From: Sphingobacteriales bacterium
GTDB taxonomy: Bacteria > Bacteroidota > Bacteroidia > Chitinophagales > Chitinophagaceae
Assembly (NCBI GenBank): GCA_900299255.1
Contig: OMJB01000025.1
Coordinates: 1-33,563 of the forward strand
Direction of reading: 5' to 3'
Length of the DNA: 33,563 nt
Shown here: positions 15,883-23,161 of the stretch, piece by piece
How the letters are laid out: every line of letters starts with the position of its first letter
Position numbering within the stretch: position 1 is the first letter of the stretch
Notes under the pieces: model-generated
Told to the model about the DNA's origin: nothing
Database searches by the model: none
Seen by the model: the letters and a program-made list of their open reading frames with translations, nothing else
Program-made: the position numbers and the translations under genes

Positions 15883-16547
15883 AGGTCTTTTCTGATTATC
15901 TGTTCCTTGTCGCAGGACTTGTAACCCTCGTTAAAAAGCAGGTACAACGTTTGCAGAACGATGTCTAGCCTGTTTTTCAGGTCTGCGCCCAGCGGAATAT
16001 CAAAATTTATTTTTTGTTCAATGATGGTGTTTTTAGCACGCTGTAGCCTTTTTTTGATTGTTTCGGCATTAGAAAGTAATGCGGCCGCAATCTCCTGCAC
16101 CCCGAATCCAGAGCAGGTTTTCAGCGTAAGTGCAATCTGGTCGGCCGGTGCAAGGGCGGGGTGGCAACAGGCAAAGATCATGCGCAGCTGGCTGTCCTGA
16201 ATTTCATACTCCATAAACAGTTTTTCTACAACCGGTGCTGTAGTGTATTCAGATCTCAGCAGCATGCCCGTTTCATGCGCAAATTCTTTACTGTAACGTT
16301 CGCGCCTGATGACATCTATTGCCTTGTTTTTTGCAGTGAGCATCAGCCAGCCTGATGGGTTGGGTGGCAGCCCGAAAGTCCATTCCCTGAGCGCTTTTGC
16401 AAAAGCCTCCTGCATCACATCCTCAGCAAGCTCCAGGTTGTGCATCCCGAAAAGCCTTGTCAATACAGCGACCATCTTTCCCGATTCGTGCCGGAAAAGA
16501 TGGTCTGCCAGTAAATGGATATTTTTGTTTAGCGCAGGCTGTTCCAA
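15798..16547 (-). CDS. ECF42 sigma factor, N-terminal part (sigma core)
   Basis: This 249-residue frame holds sigma region 2 (about 8-85: LADHLFRHESGKMVAVLTRL, ELAEDVMQEAFAKALREW, GWLMLTAKNKAIDVIRRE) and region 4 (about 120-175: MIFACCHPALAPADQIALTL, FGVQEIAAALLSNAETIKKR), then the start of the extension (LQTLYLLFNEGYKS, LCEEALRLALLL). The last six residues are out of register with the family. Alone it would give a core without its regulatory tail. Confidence 0.85.
   Translation of the reverse strand: MEQPALNKNIHLLADHLFRHESGKMVAVLTRLFGMHNLELAEDVMQEAFAKALREWTFGLPPNPSGWLMLTAKNKAIDVIRRERYSKEFAHETGMLLRSEYTTAPVVEKLFMEYEIQDSQLRMIFACCHPALAPADQIALTLKTCSGFGVQEIAAALLSNAETIKKRLQRAKNTIIEQKINFDIPLGADLKNRLDIVLQTLYLLFNEGYKSCDKEQIIRKDLCEEALRLALLLTKNNITNLPKRTHWWA
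15840..15846 (-). other. Slippery heptamer A_AAA_AAC
   Basis: On the coding (minus) strand the sequence AAAAAAC is in zero-frame phase (xxA AAA AAC) of the sigma core frame. This is the X_XXY_YYZ pattern of -1 frameshift sites. A second shift-prone run, AAAA, lies at 15819-15822. I could not identify a convincing downstream stem-loop by eye. Confidence 0.5.
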
Positions 16548-16637
16548 AAAAAAACTCTTTGCTGCAAGTTAGGCGATTTCAGGTTCAGGCTTTAGCCACG
16601 CAGTTTCAATGCTGTAAAGTTGTGTATGCGGCCGTAA

Positions 16638-16991
16638 TTACTGCATAGAAACGACATTGATTTCCCGAACTTCTACCGAGCCAGATTCAAATTCAAGTAT
16701 CGGGCACCCTTTCGAAATTTCAACAGCTTCGGCATAGCCTGCGGCCCTGCAAATGAGGTAGCCGCCAACCATTTCCTTGCCCTCCATGTAGGGCCCATCG
16801 GTAATAACAGCGGCGGTGCCACTAAGTACCTTGCCGCCTCCCCTTAGTGGCTGAGCACCTAATAGTTTGCCCTGCTCCTGCAGCTGGCTCATCCACTGCA
16901 TCCATTTTTGCATATGGGCCTGCCATTTTTCCGGCGATTCCTGAGCCGATGGGCCGTCTCCGCCCCTGAACAGTAATAAGAACTCTGACAT
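16638..16991 (-). CDS. YCII/DGPF-domain protein
   Basis: This 117-residue protein is a YCII-related (DGPF) protein with a ferredoxin-like fold: MSEFLLLFRGG first strand, WQAHMQKWMQWMSQLQEQGKL helix, the signature TDGPYMEGKEMVGGYLI (about 64-80) and a closing EVREI strand. DGPF genes are the conserved partners and likely targets of ECF42 sigma factors, one of which lies next door. Biochemical function is not established for the family. It follows a second YCII gene by 26 bases. Confidence 0.88.
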   Translation of the reverse strand: MSEFLLLFRGGDGPSAQESPEKWQAHMQKWMQWMSQLQEQGKLLGAQPLRGGGKVLSGTAAVITDGPYMEGKEMVGGYLICRAAGYAEAVEISKGCPILEFESGSVEVREINVVSMQ

Positions 16992-17017
16992 GTTTTCTGT
17001 TTTAAAAGTTAATGGGC

Positions 17018-17362
17018 CTACATGGCTGGCATGGGTGCTATCTCGCGCACTTCTATATGGCCACCATAGTTTTTGTGTGGGCAGGCATCAGCAATAGCAG
17101 CTGCTGCATCCAGGCTTTCGGCATTAATAATCAGGTAGCCGCCCACTATTCCTTCTGGTGATGATGTTACGGGCTCATTGGTTATTCCGCTTGCAGAAAC
17201 AGATCTGCCGCCACCCACTACCGGTGAGCCGCCAGCCATGTTCCCGTTTTGTGCCAGGCCGCCCATGTATACGCCCCAGGCTGCGTTTTCGGCTTTGCTT
17301 TCTTCTTCTATTTTGCTTGCAGCAGGCTTGCCGCCACGTAATAAGAATAAGTACTGTTTCAT
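17018..17362 (-). CDS. YCII-domain protein with degenerate DGPF motif
   Basis: This 114-residue paralogue has the same layout: MKQYLFLLRGG, helix to LAQNGNMAGG, VGGYLIINAESLDAAAAI and EVREI near the end. Where the family has DGPF/DGPY this protein reads TNEPVTSSPEGIVGGY, so the motif is eroded although the GGYLI strand is kept. It lies between DinB and the first YCII gene, all on one strand, and is probably in one operon with them. Confidence 0.85.
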   Translation of the reverse strand: MKQYLFLLRGGKPAASKIEEESKAENAAWGVYMGGLAQNGNMAGGSPVVGGGRSVSASGITNEPVTSSPEGIVGGYLIINAESLDAAAAIADACPHKNYGGHIEVREIAPMPAM

Positions 17363-17407
17363 TAGTTTGGTTTTTAAAAGGTTGAAATTATAGATTTAAA
17401 GATACTA

Positions 17408-17893
17408 TCAGTTGTAGCTCATAGGCTCATTTGTATGAAATTTTTTCAGAAAGCCCAGCTGGCCAATGTCGTAGCTTTCATGTTGGGTAAGAAAGGCCAA
17501 AGCTCCGCCAATCGTGAAGTCGCCGGTTGGATTTTTAAAAGGGGCATCGCCACCCAGGTGCGCCTCAGAAACTGATTCAAGCCCTTCGATCAACAGTACA
17601 GAAGCTTTTTTCCATTCTGCAATTATATCGGCTATTGCAGGGAGCTGCATGGATGTATCATATGCTTTGAAATTCTCAAACAGTCCCTGGTAAGGATTAG
17701 TACCGGGTTTGCCCAGCATAGCGGCCATGTTGTAACGGGCCCATACCGTGTGGGTAGCTATCCATACAATGGGATTGTTATGCCCGCTGATGCGATGTGC
17801 AGCCTGAGTTTCGGTGACACCGGCAAGTGCATTTACAAAAAGGCGCTCACTGAGCCTGAGGATGGTTGCGATGTGTTTGATTGATTCTGTCAT
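17408..17893 (-). CDS. DinB-family four-helix protein
   Basis: This 161-residue protein is of DinB/YfiT type, a four-helix-bundle fold in which a His triad often binds a metal. The first helix end carries NPIVWIATHTVWARYNM (H48) and the last helix carries FLTQHESYDIGQLGFLKK (H138). The usual third ligand in HxxxH is Asp here (D142). Some family members are thiol-dependent transferases; the substrate cannot be told. It is the first gene of the cluster DinB-YCII-YCII-sigma on the minus strand and may be part of the ECF42 regulon. Confidence 0.83.
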   Translation of the reverse strand: MTESIKHIATILRLSERLFVNALAGVTETQAAHRISGHNNPIVWIATHTVWARYNMAAMLGKPGTNPYQGLFENFKAYDTSMQLPAIADIIAEWKKASVLLIEGLESVSEAHLGGDAPFKNPTGDFTIGGALAFLTQHESYDIGQLGFLKKFHTNEPMSYN

Positions 17894-18234
17894 GTTGTTG
17901 GTTTTTGATTTAAAATGTGTGATTTATACAGTAGTAACGAACGGCGGAGCGGAAAGGGGACAAATGCGGGGGAAATTTTTACGACTTTATTGAAAACATC
18001 AGGGGGGGGAACTGACTTTTTTAGATAATAGTTTATGCGTATACGGCAACAGGAAAAGGAATATTAGCAGAAATGCTTTAGCTCTGATTGCGAAGCATGG
18101 GGATAAAACCTGACAGGTCAGGGGCGGGAAACGGGAGTTTTTTTTGTGGGTGTTCAGCCCATTTATGATGTACCCGAAACAGTATTTATCCCCCCGATTC
18201 CCTTACTTTTGCACCTGAGTTAAACAGGAAAAAT
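17894..18234. other. Divergent intergenic region
   Basis: This 341-bp gap separates the DinB cluster (leftward) from mrp (rightward). It contains G-runs at 17969-17973 and 18001-18010, a short imperfect palindrome ACCTGACAGGT near 18107, and the mrp promoter element. I see no gene in it. Confidence 0.6.
18204..18211 (+). promoter_or_regulatory. -7 element of the mrp promoter
   Basis: TACTTTTG matches TAnnTTTG exactly and lies 23 bases before the mrp ATG. I see no clear TTG at the expected -33 position. Confidence 0.4.
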
Positions 18235-19332
18235 ATGATAACAAAAGAGGCGGTAATTGAGGCGCTGAGCCAGGTGCAGGAGCCGGATCTGGGAAAGGAC
18301 CTGGTGACGCTGAATATGGTGAAAGATATAGCGATAGATGGTAAGAAAGTTTCATTTACAGTGGTGCTCACAACCCCGGCTTGCCCGCTGAAGGATATGA
18401 TTGAAAAGGCATGTGTGAATGCCATCCGGCTGCTGGTGGACAAGGAGGCCGTGGTAACAGTGAACATGACAGCCAATGTGACCAATAACAGAAAAGATAA
18501 TAAGGCTATGTTGCCCGGAGTACGCAATATTATTGTGGTGGGTTCAGGCAAGGGTGGAGTAGGTAAGTCTACAGTGTCAGTAAACCTGGCGATAGCGCTG
18601 GCTCAGCAAGGGGCTAAGGTTGGCTTGCTTGATGCGGATATTCATGGGCCCTCTATTCCAATGATGATGGGCATGCGGGATGAAAGGCCGCAAATGACGG
18701 AAGTGGATGGCAAGGGTATGATAGTGCCGCTGGAGCGCTACGGTATCAAAGCTATGTCCATAGGCCTGCTGATAGATGAAAAGCAGGCAGTTATATGGCG
18801 TGGGCCGCAGGCAAGTTCAGCACTGAAGCAGTTTATAACTGATGTATACTGGCAGGAACTGGATTATCTGGTTATTGACCTGCCGCCGGGTACCGGAGAT
18901 ATTCACCTGACGCTGGTGCAGACTGTGCCCGTAACCGGGGCGGTTATTGTTTCCACCCCACAGGCTGTAGCATCGGCAGATGCCAAAAAAGCGATTATGA
19001 TGTTCAAACAACCGCAGATCAATGTGCCGATACTCGGAATTGTTGAAAATATGGCTTATTTTACACCGCAGGAACTGCCTGAGAATAAATATTATATTTT
19101 CGGGCAGGGCGGTGCTAAGAAAATGGCCGACCAGTTTGAGCTGCCTTTTCTTGGAGAGGTGCCGATTGTACAGAGCATTAGAGAGGGTGGCGACCAGGGT
19201 ATCCCTGCGGTGGTAAATGACGATCATCTGGCAAAAGAGGCATTTGTGAATATTGCAGGAAAGGTGGCGCAAAACGTGGCAATACGCAACGCCAATCTGG
19301 ACCCTACGAAAGTGGTGGAAATGATGAACTAA
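18235..19332 (+). CDS. mrp: Mrp/NBP35-type P-loop ATPase, Fe-S cluster carrier
   Basis: This 365-residue protein has an N-terminal MIP18/DUF59 domain (about 5-80, with TTPACPL around C50) and a ParA-like ATPase domain with the deviant Walker A GSGKGGVGKST (103-113), LLDADIHGPSIPMM and VIDLPPGTGD. It acts in cytosolic Fe-S cluster assembly and transfer. The ENMAYFTPQELPENKYYIFG segment lacks the CxxC pair that binds the bridging cluster in many Mrp proteins; I recall the same lack in other Bacteroidota Mrp proteins. An FGE-fold gene starts 35 bases downstream. Confidence 0.93.
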   Translation: MITKEAVIEALSQVQEPDLGKDLVTLNMVKDIAIDGKKVSFTVVLTTPACPLKDMIEKACVNAIRLLVDKEAVVTVNMTANVTNNRKDNKAMLPGVRNIIVVGSGKGGVGKSTVSVNLAIALAQQGAKVGLLDADIHGPSIPMMMGMRDERPQMTEVDGKGMIVPLERYGIKAMSIGLLIDEKQAVIWRGPQASSALKQFITDVYWQELDYLVIDLPPGTGDIHLTLVQTVPVTGAVIVSTPQAVASADAKKAIMMFKQPQINVPILGIVENMAYFTPQELPENKYYIFGQGGAKKMADQFELPFLGEVPIVQSIREGGDQGIPAVVNDDHLAKEAFVNIAGKVAQNVAIRNANLDPTKVVEMMN

Positions 19333-19367
19333 AGTATAGAAATACAAGACCAAAAACAACAGCAAAT

Positions 19368-20207
19368 ATGAGACAAATTGCGGCGTGCATATTAATTGTT
19401 CTGACAGCACAACCTGTATTGGCACAGAGAAAGTACAACAAAACAAGTACTGAGGCGCTGCCCTTTTATATGACAAAAGTGACTGGGGGAAGTTTTGACC
19501 TGGGGAGCGATGACGAGGCTGCCGACAGGAAGCCTGCTCATACTGTAAAGCTGAAAGATTTTTCTATAGGTACTTATGAAGTAACCCAGCACCAATGGAA
19601 AGCTATTATGGGCAACAATCCATCGCAATACAAATGTGATGAGTGCCCGGTAACAAATGTAAGCTTTGGTGAGGTGCAGGATTTTATTGAAAAACTGAAT
19701 ACGAAAACAGGCAGGCACTACAGGCTGCCCACGGAAGCTGAATGGGAATATGCTGCACGAGGTGGTGTGAAAGAAGAGCTGGTGAAGCGATTTAAGGGCG
19801 TGGCACGCGGTGGCGTAAATGAATTCCTGATCTCAGACAGGGGAGAAAGGGTGCCGGACAGAGAAAAGGAAGGGAAGAGGTTTGCAGGCAAGAAACTGGC
19901 ACAGGATGTGGCATGGTACCAGCGCAATTCAAGGGACCATGTACACTGCATAGGCAGGAAAAAGCCAAACGAAATAGGCATTTACGATATGTCGGGTAAT
20001 GTGGAAGAATGGGTGTCTGACTGGTATGCAAAGTCTTACGGCAGCAAAAATACTGTTGAGAATCCGGTTGGCCCTTCCGGTGGCAACTCTCATGTGGTGC
20101 GTGGCGGCTCTTGTGCCAGCAGCGAGCCTGAACTGACTGTAACAAGGAGGGCAGCTTATACCCCTGGAACCAAAGCAAATTCATTGGGCTTCAGGCTGGC
20201 AGAATAA
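19368..20207 (+). CDS. Exported formylglycine-generating-enzyme-fold (SUMF1) protein
   Basis: This 279-residue protein has a signal peptide (about 1-19, ending VLAQ). The FGE/SUMF1 domain runs from GGSFDLGSDD through IGTYEVTQHQWKAIMGNNPS, YRLPTEAEWEYAARGG, GIYDMSGNVEEWVSDWY and VVRGGSC to SLGFRLAE. True sulfatase-activating FGE uses two active-site Cys five residues apart near the end. Here there is one Cys after RGGS (C249), and the second position is not Cys. It is therefore more likely a structural or other FGE-fold protein, such as those of gliding/T9SS machinery or lipoprotein type, than a sulfatase activator. Cotranscription with mrp is likely from spacing. Confidence 0.87.
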   Translation: MRQIAACILIVLTAQPVLAQRKYNKTSTEALPFYMTKVTGGSFDLGSDDEAADRKPAHTVKLKDFSIGTYEVTQHQWKAIMGNNPSQYKCDECPVTNVSFGEVQDFIEKLNTKTGRHYRLPTEAEWEYAARGGVKEELVKRFKGVARGGVNEFLISDRGERVPDREKEGKRFAGKKLAQDVAWYQRNSRDHVHCIGRKKPNEIGIYDMSGNVEEWVSDWYAKSYGSKNTVENPVGPSGGNSHVVRGGSCASSEPELTVTRRAAYTPGTKANSLGFRLAE

Positions 20208-20285
20208 GAAATGCTCATTTCACATTAAAAGCAATGTTGGGGTGCATGAACACCCTGTCGTACCTATTCGCCGAGAGGCTGATAG

Positions 20286-20762
20286 TTAGTGCGTGTGCAG
20301 GAATACATTTTCCTGATAATACTGGCCTGATATGGGGTTTACTCCGGTAACCACATGATACTCCAGGCTCATACTGTCTTTTACATACTGGTAATATAAA
20401 ATACAGTTGAGTGCTCCGGTAACAACAGAGTCGAACCGCAACGTTTTATTGACAGAATCAGTAAGCCTGTAGCTGAGTGAAACGCCAAATACACTTACTG
20501 CATAGCCATCTATTTTTGATATAATAATTGAAGTGTCCGAGATTGCTAGGTTGTATAATTTAGCCCATTCCCGGTGCGTGGTGTCGGGTGGGAATGTCGT
20601 GTCACTTTTATAATATCCGTAAATAGTCCCTTTCCATGCATGAGGCACAGTCACCTGCGCAGTATGGTCGGTGGTTGTATAGTTGTTGCTATTTTTGCTG
20701 CATCTGCACAACGACAAAATTCCAATACTGGCAAGGAGAAAATAGAAAACAGGCTTGTTCAT
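20286..20762 (-). CDS. Small exported, probably lipid-anchored protein of unknown function
   Basis: This 158-residue protein starts with a hydrophobic segment ending ILSLCRCSKNSNN, which resembles Bacteroidota lipoprotein leaders, although Arg before the second Cys is unusual for a lipobox. The mature part is beta-rich (VPHAWKGTIYGYYKSD, GYAVSVFGVSLSYRLTD). No family recognised. It converges with the FGE-fold gene and has a good promoter of its own. Confidence 0.7.
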   Translation of the reverse strand: MNKPVFYFLLASIGILSLCRCSKNSNNYTTTDHTAQVTVPHAWKGTIYGYYKSDTTFPPDTTHREWAKLYNLAISDTSIIISKIDGYAVSVFGVSLSYRLTDSVNKTLRFDSVVTGALNCILYYQYVKDSMSLEYHVVTGVNPISGQYYQENVFLHTH

Positions 20763-20815
20763 AAAGTTTTGTTATTAGTAACGTTGAAAGGGCTGAAATT
20801 AGTATCAAAAAGGAG

Positions 20816-20846
20816 CAAATTTATAGACAACTCGGGGGATATACAA
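20816..20846 (-). promoter_or_regulatory. Bacteroidetes-type promoter for the small lipoprotein gene
   Basis: On the minus strand TAAATTTG (20816-20823) matches TAnnTTTG, and TTG (20844-20846) lies 20 bases upstream as the -33 element. Leader length would be about 50 bases. Confidence 0.55.
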
Positions 20847-20931
20847 CTCAATATAAACTAAAAGCAATAATACACCGGATGGAGTGCCTGCCTTTTACAA
20901 AATTTTAGGCATTTCTTGACGTTTGACTTAT

Positions 20932-20939
20932 TAATTTTG
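20932..20939 (+). promoter_or_regulatory. -7 element upstream of the TlpA-like lipoprotein gene
   Basis: TAATTTTG matches TAnnTTTG and lies 26 bases before the start codon. The -33 element is not clear; a TTG at 20916-20918 is too close. Confidence 0.4.
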
Positions 20940-20965
20940 GGTTGAATAATGATTAAAGTACCCGG

Positions 20966-22132
20966 ATGAAATCAAAACAACTACTTTTTCTACTTATTGC
21001 GTTATCCGGATTGACTGCCTGTAGCAGCAACGACCGCCGATTCAAGGTGATTGGCAATATCGCCGGGCTGCCCGAACAGACGGTTATTCTTGAACAGCTG
21101 AGTGCAAATGATCAGATCACGATTGTTGATTCCGAAAAATCCAAATCAGACGGGCATTTTGAATTGTCGGGGATAGCTCCGGAACCCGGGCTTTACAGAA
21201 TACATTTTAACAGGAATAAGTTTATTCTGCTTTCAGTAGATAAAGGAAATATTAAAGTGGATGCCAACTGGAATACACTTGAAAATTACACTGTAAACGG
21301 ATCTCCGGCCTCAGAGGATTTGCGGAATTTTCTGATAGCTATAAGGGAACACCTGCGCGACTTCAATACGATGAGCATTGTTCTTGATTCTTTACAGGCA
21401 AGGAACAATGATAGCCTGCTTACCGCGGCACGCAATGATTTTGCAGACCTGCGCCAGCATTTTACACAGTATGTGGAGCATTATGCTGATACCACCGGAT
21501 ATCAACCCAATGCGATATTTGCAGCAAGAATACTTAATCCGGAATCTGAAAAACATTACCTGGAGGCATTTTCTCAAAGTATGGGGCGGCGTTTCCCGAA
21601 TACCCAGATGTCAAAAGATTACGCGGAGTATTACTCCAAGGTAGCAGTCAGGCCTCGTAAAAACGGCAAGCCCGCAAATTCTGTTGATTCAGGTGCTGTT
21701 GCTCCGGAGGTGTCTTTGGCAGATGCAGAAGGGAAGCAGGTAACCTTGTCTTCTTTCAGAGGTAAATATGTATTGCTTGATTTCTGGGCGTCGTGGTGTG
21801 GGCCATGCAGAGGAGAGAACCCCAATGTTGTTGCTGCCTATGAGAAGTTCAAGGATAAGAACTTTACAGTGCTTGGCGTTTCTCTGGATAACCAGAAAGA
21901 TGCTTGGCAGAAGGCGATCAAAAGCGACAACCTTGTGTGGACTCAGGTTACTGACCTTAAAGGATGGAATTCGCCAGCTGTAGCAGCCTACAATGTGCAT
22001 GCTATTCCGGCTAATTTTCTGATTGACCCGAATGGGAAAATAATTGCACATGACCTGCGGGGCAGCGCACTTGAAGAAAAACTACAGGCGGAACTGAATG
22101 GCAAGCCAGCAGATGTTGCGGCGAAGCCATAA
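20966..22132 (+). CDS. TlpA-family thioredoxin lipoprotein with DUF4369 domain
   Basis: This 388-residue protein has a lipobox LTAC with Cys19. The N-terminal half (about 26-130: FKVIGNIAGLPEQTVILEQL, GHFELSGIAPEPGLYRI) is a DUF4369-type beta domain. A helical linker follows, then a thioredoxin domain (about 240-375) with FWASWCGPC (active site C278-C281), VLGVSLDNQKDAWQKAI and the cis-proline loop AIPANFLIDPNG. It would act as a membrane-tethered periplasmic thiol-disulfide reductase, perhaps for cytochrome maturation or oxidative repair. This architecture is very common in Bacteroidota. It appears to be a single-gene transcript. Confidence 0.92.
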   Translation: MKSKQLLFLLIALSGLTACSSNDRRFKVIGNIAGLPEQTVILEQLSANDQITIVDSEKSKSDGHFELSGIAPEPGLYRIHFNRNKFILLSVDKGNIKVDANWNTLENYTVNGSPASEDLRNFLIAIREHLRDFNTMSIVLDSLQARNNDSLLTAARNDFADLRQHFTQYVEHYADTTGYQPNAIFAARILNPESEKHYLEAFSQSMGRRFPNTQMSKDYAEYYSKVAVRPRKNGKPANSVDSGAVAPEVSLADAEGKQVTLSSFRGKYVLLDFWASWCGPCRGENPNVVAAYEKFKDKNFTVLGVSLDNQKDAWQKAIKSDNLVWTQVTDLKGWNSPAVAAYNVHAIPANFLIDPNGKIIAHDLRGSALEEKLQAELNGKPADVAAKP

Positions 22133-22435
22133 CAGTAGGCGCTATTTTTTTACAAAAACCGAAGCCGGAAGTTGACAAACGATTCTGTAAACACCGATGA
22201 CAGCAACCTGCGTATGTTAAACATGCTATGCAAGCTTAAGTGAACCATTGCATTATCATCCTGTGCCAGCTCAGGCTACTGCGGCGGTAAAAATTAATTT
22301 TTTGACCGGGTTTTACATAAATTTTTACCAGGAGTTTCTGTTCAAATTGCAAAAATAGCAAGTAGGGAAGACGGTTTGGTGCTGATGATATCGGTCATTG
22401 GCAGTTATGTGTAATATGCGTAATTTAGATTATCA
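22133..22435. other. Intergenic region upstream of the export operon
   Basis: No gene is visible in these 303 bases. The right end holds a candidate promoter for the export operon. No convincing terminator hairpin follows the TlpA-like gene, although a T-run is present at 22144-22151. Confidence 0.5.
22398..22428 (+). promoter_or_regulatory. Candidate promoter of the export operon
   Basis: TTG at 22398-22400 and TAATTTAG at 22421-22428 are 20 bases apart; the latter differs from TAnnTTTG at one base. The ATG at 22436 is only 7 bases further, so the transcript would be nearly leaderless. Confidence 0.35.
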
Positions 22436-23155
22436 ATGCTGATATCGCCAGACAAAAAGACAGTAGCCAAATTAATTGGTGCCGGCAAAGAATATAAAGC
22501 TGGCGATATTGTAATTACTGCTTTGCAGGCAAGTACAACAGAACTCTATTCCGGTGAACTTACGCTGATTATAGGGCCTTCGGGATCGGGCAAAACTACA
22601 CTATTGTCATTGCTTGGCTGTGTCATATATCCTAGTTTTGGCGAGGTTTGGATTGATGGAATAAAAGTAAGTGACCTCAAAGAAAAGAGGCTGGCGGAGA
22701 TCAGGCTGAAAAAAATAGGCTTCGTTTTTCAGAAGTTCAATCTGATAGCGCCTCTTACCGCCCTCGAAAACGTAATGATGCCACTCATTCTGCAGGGCGC
22801 CGGTGAAAAGGAATCCAGGGCGAAGGCTGCCGCCGCGCTTGAAAAAGTAGGCATGGGCGACCGGATGAAAAATCTTAGTAATGACCTGAGCGGCGGACAG
22901 CAGCAACGCGTGGCTATTGCCAGGGCACTTGTGACCGATCCGGAAATGATGCTTTGCGATGAGCCAACGGCATCTCTTGATATTAAAAGTGTGGGAATAG
23001 TGATGAATGAATTAAAACAACTGGCGGCTCAGGGCAAAGCTGTTGCTGTTGTTACCCATGATGCCAGGCTTACCCCATTTGCTGACAGGATAGTTTATGT
23101 GACAGACGGCGCCATCACAGTGAAACATGCAGAAGAAGAGTTAAGTCAAAAATAA
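22436..23155 (+). CDS. ABC transporter ATPase (DevA/MacB/LolD type)
   Basis: This 239-residue ATPase has Walker A GPSGSGKT (47-54), Q-loop VFQKFNLIAPLTALENVMMP, signature LSGGQQQRVAIARAL (151-165), Walker B MMLCDEPTASLD (171-182) and the switch VVTHD. The subgroup is that of exporters with FtsX-like permeases. It is the first of four tightly spaced genes: adaptor 6 bases on, permease 4 bases after that, and TolC 15 bases later. ATP hydrolysis here would drive export of a lipid, peptide or small molecule across the envelope. Confidence 0.93.
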   Translation: MLISPDKKTVAKLIGAGKEYKAGDIVITALQASTTELYSGELTLIIGPSGSGKTTLLSLLGCVIYPSFGEVWIDGIKVSDLKEKRLAEIRLKKIGFVFQKFNLIAPLTALENVMMPLILQGAGEKESRAKAAAALEKVGMGDRMKNLSNDLSGGQQQRVAIARALVTDPEMMLCDEPTASLDIKSVGIVMNELKQLAAQGKAVAVVTHDARLTPFADRIVYVTDGAITVKHAEEELSQK

Positions 23156-23161
23156 GATCCA

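Larger units (their letters stand above)
15268..16547 (-). pseudogene. ECF42-type sigma factor split by a -1 frameshift (or joined by programmed frameshifting)
   Basis: Two overlapping frames together give one ~420-residue sigma factor of the ECF42 (DUF6596, 'SigJ-like') type: sigma core, then a long TPR-like C-terminal extension. The upstream frame stops at 15798 after NITNLPKRTHWWA. The downstream frame is in the -1 register and carries KTNSLVGLMTLLAARLDSRL, the expected next segment. The best-fitting junction is at AAAA (15819-15822), reading NLPKTNSLVG. A canonical slippery heptamer A_AAA_AAC, in zero-frame phase, lies at 15840-15846 and would give the same downstream frame. ECF42 genes are known to sit beside DGPF (YCII) genes, as here. 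Loss of one base, a sequencing error and true -1 frameshifting are all open. In known ECF42 factors the extension is needed for activity. Confidence 0.8.

Noticed and set aside
18100-18120. ACCTGACAGGT imperfect palindrome upstream of mrp
   Set aside because: Only four paired bases per arm and a single occurrence that I could see; not enough for an operator call.
18817-19476. 219-codon minus-strand open frame
   Set aside because: Antisense to mrp and the start of the FGE-fold gene; Cys/His-rich composition looks like a shadow.
20239-20255. GGGTG/CACCC hairpin between the FGE-fold and lipoprotein genes
   Set aside because: Five-base stem without a T-run on either strand; too weak for a terminator call.
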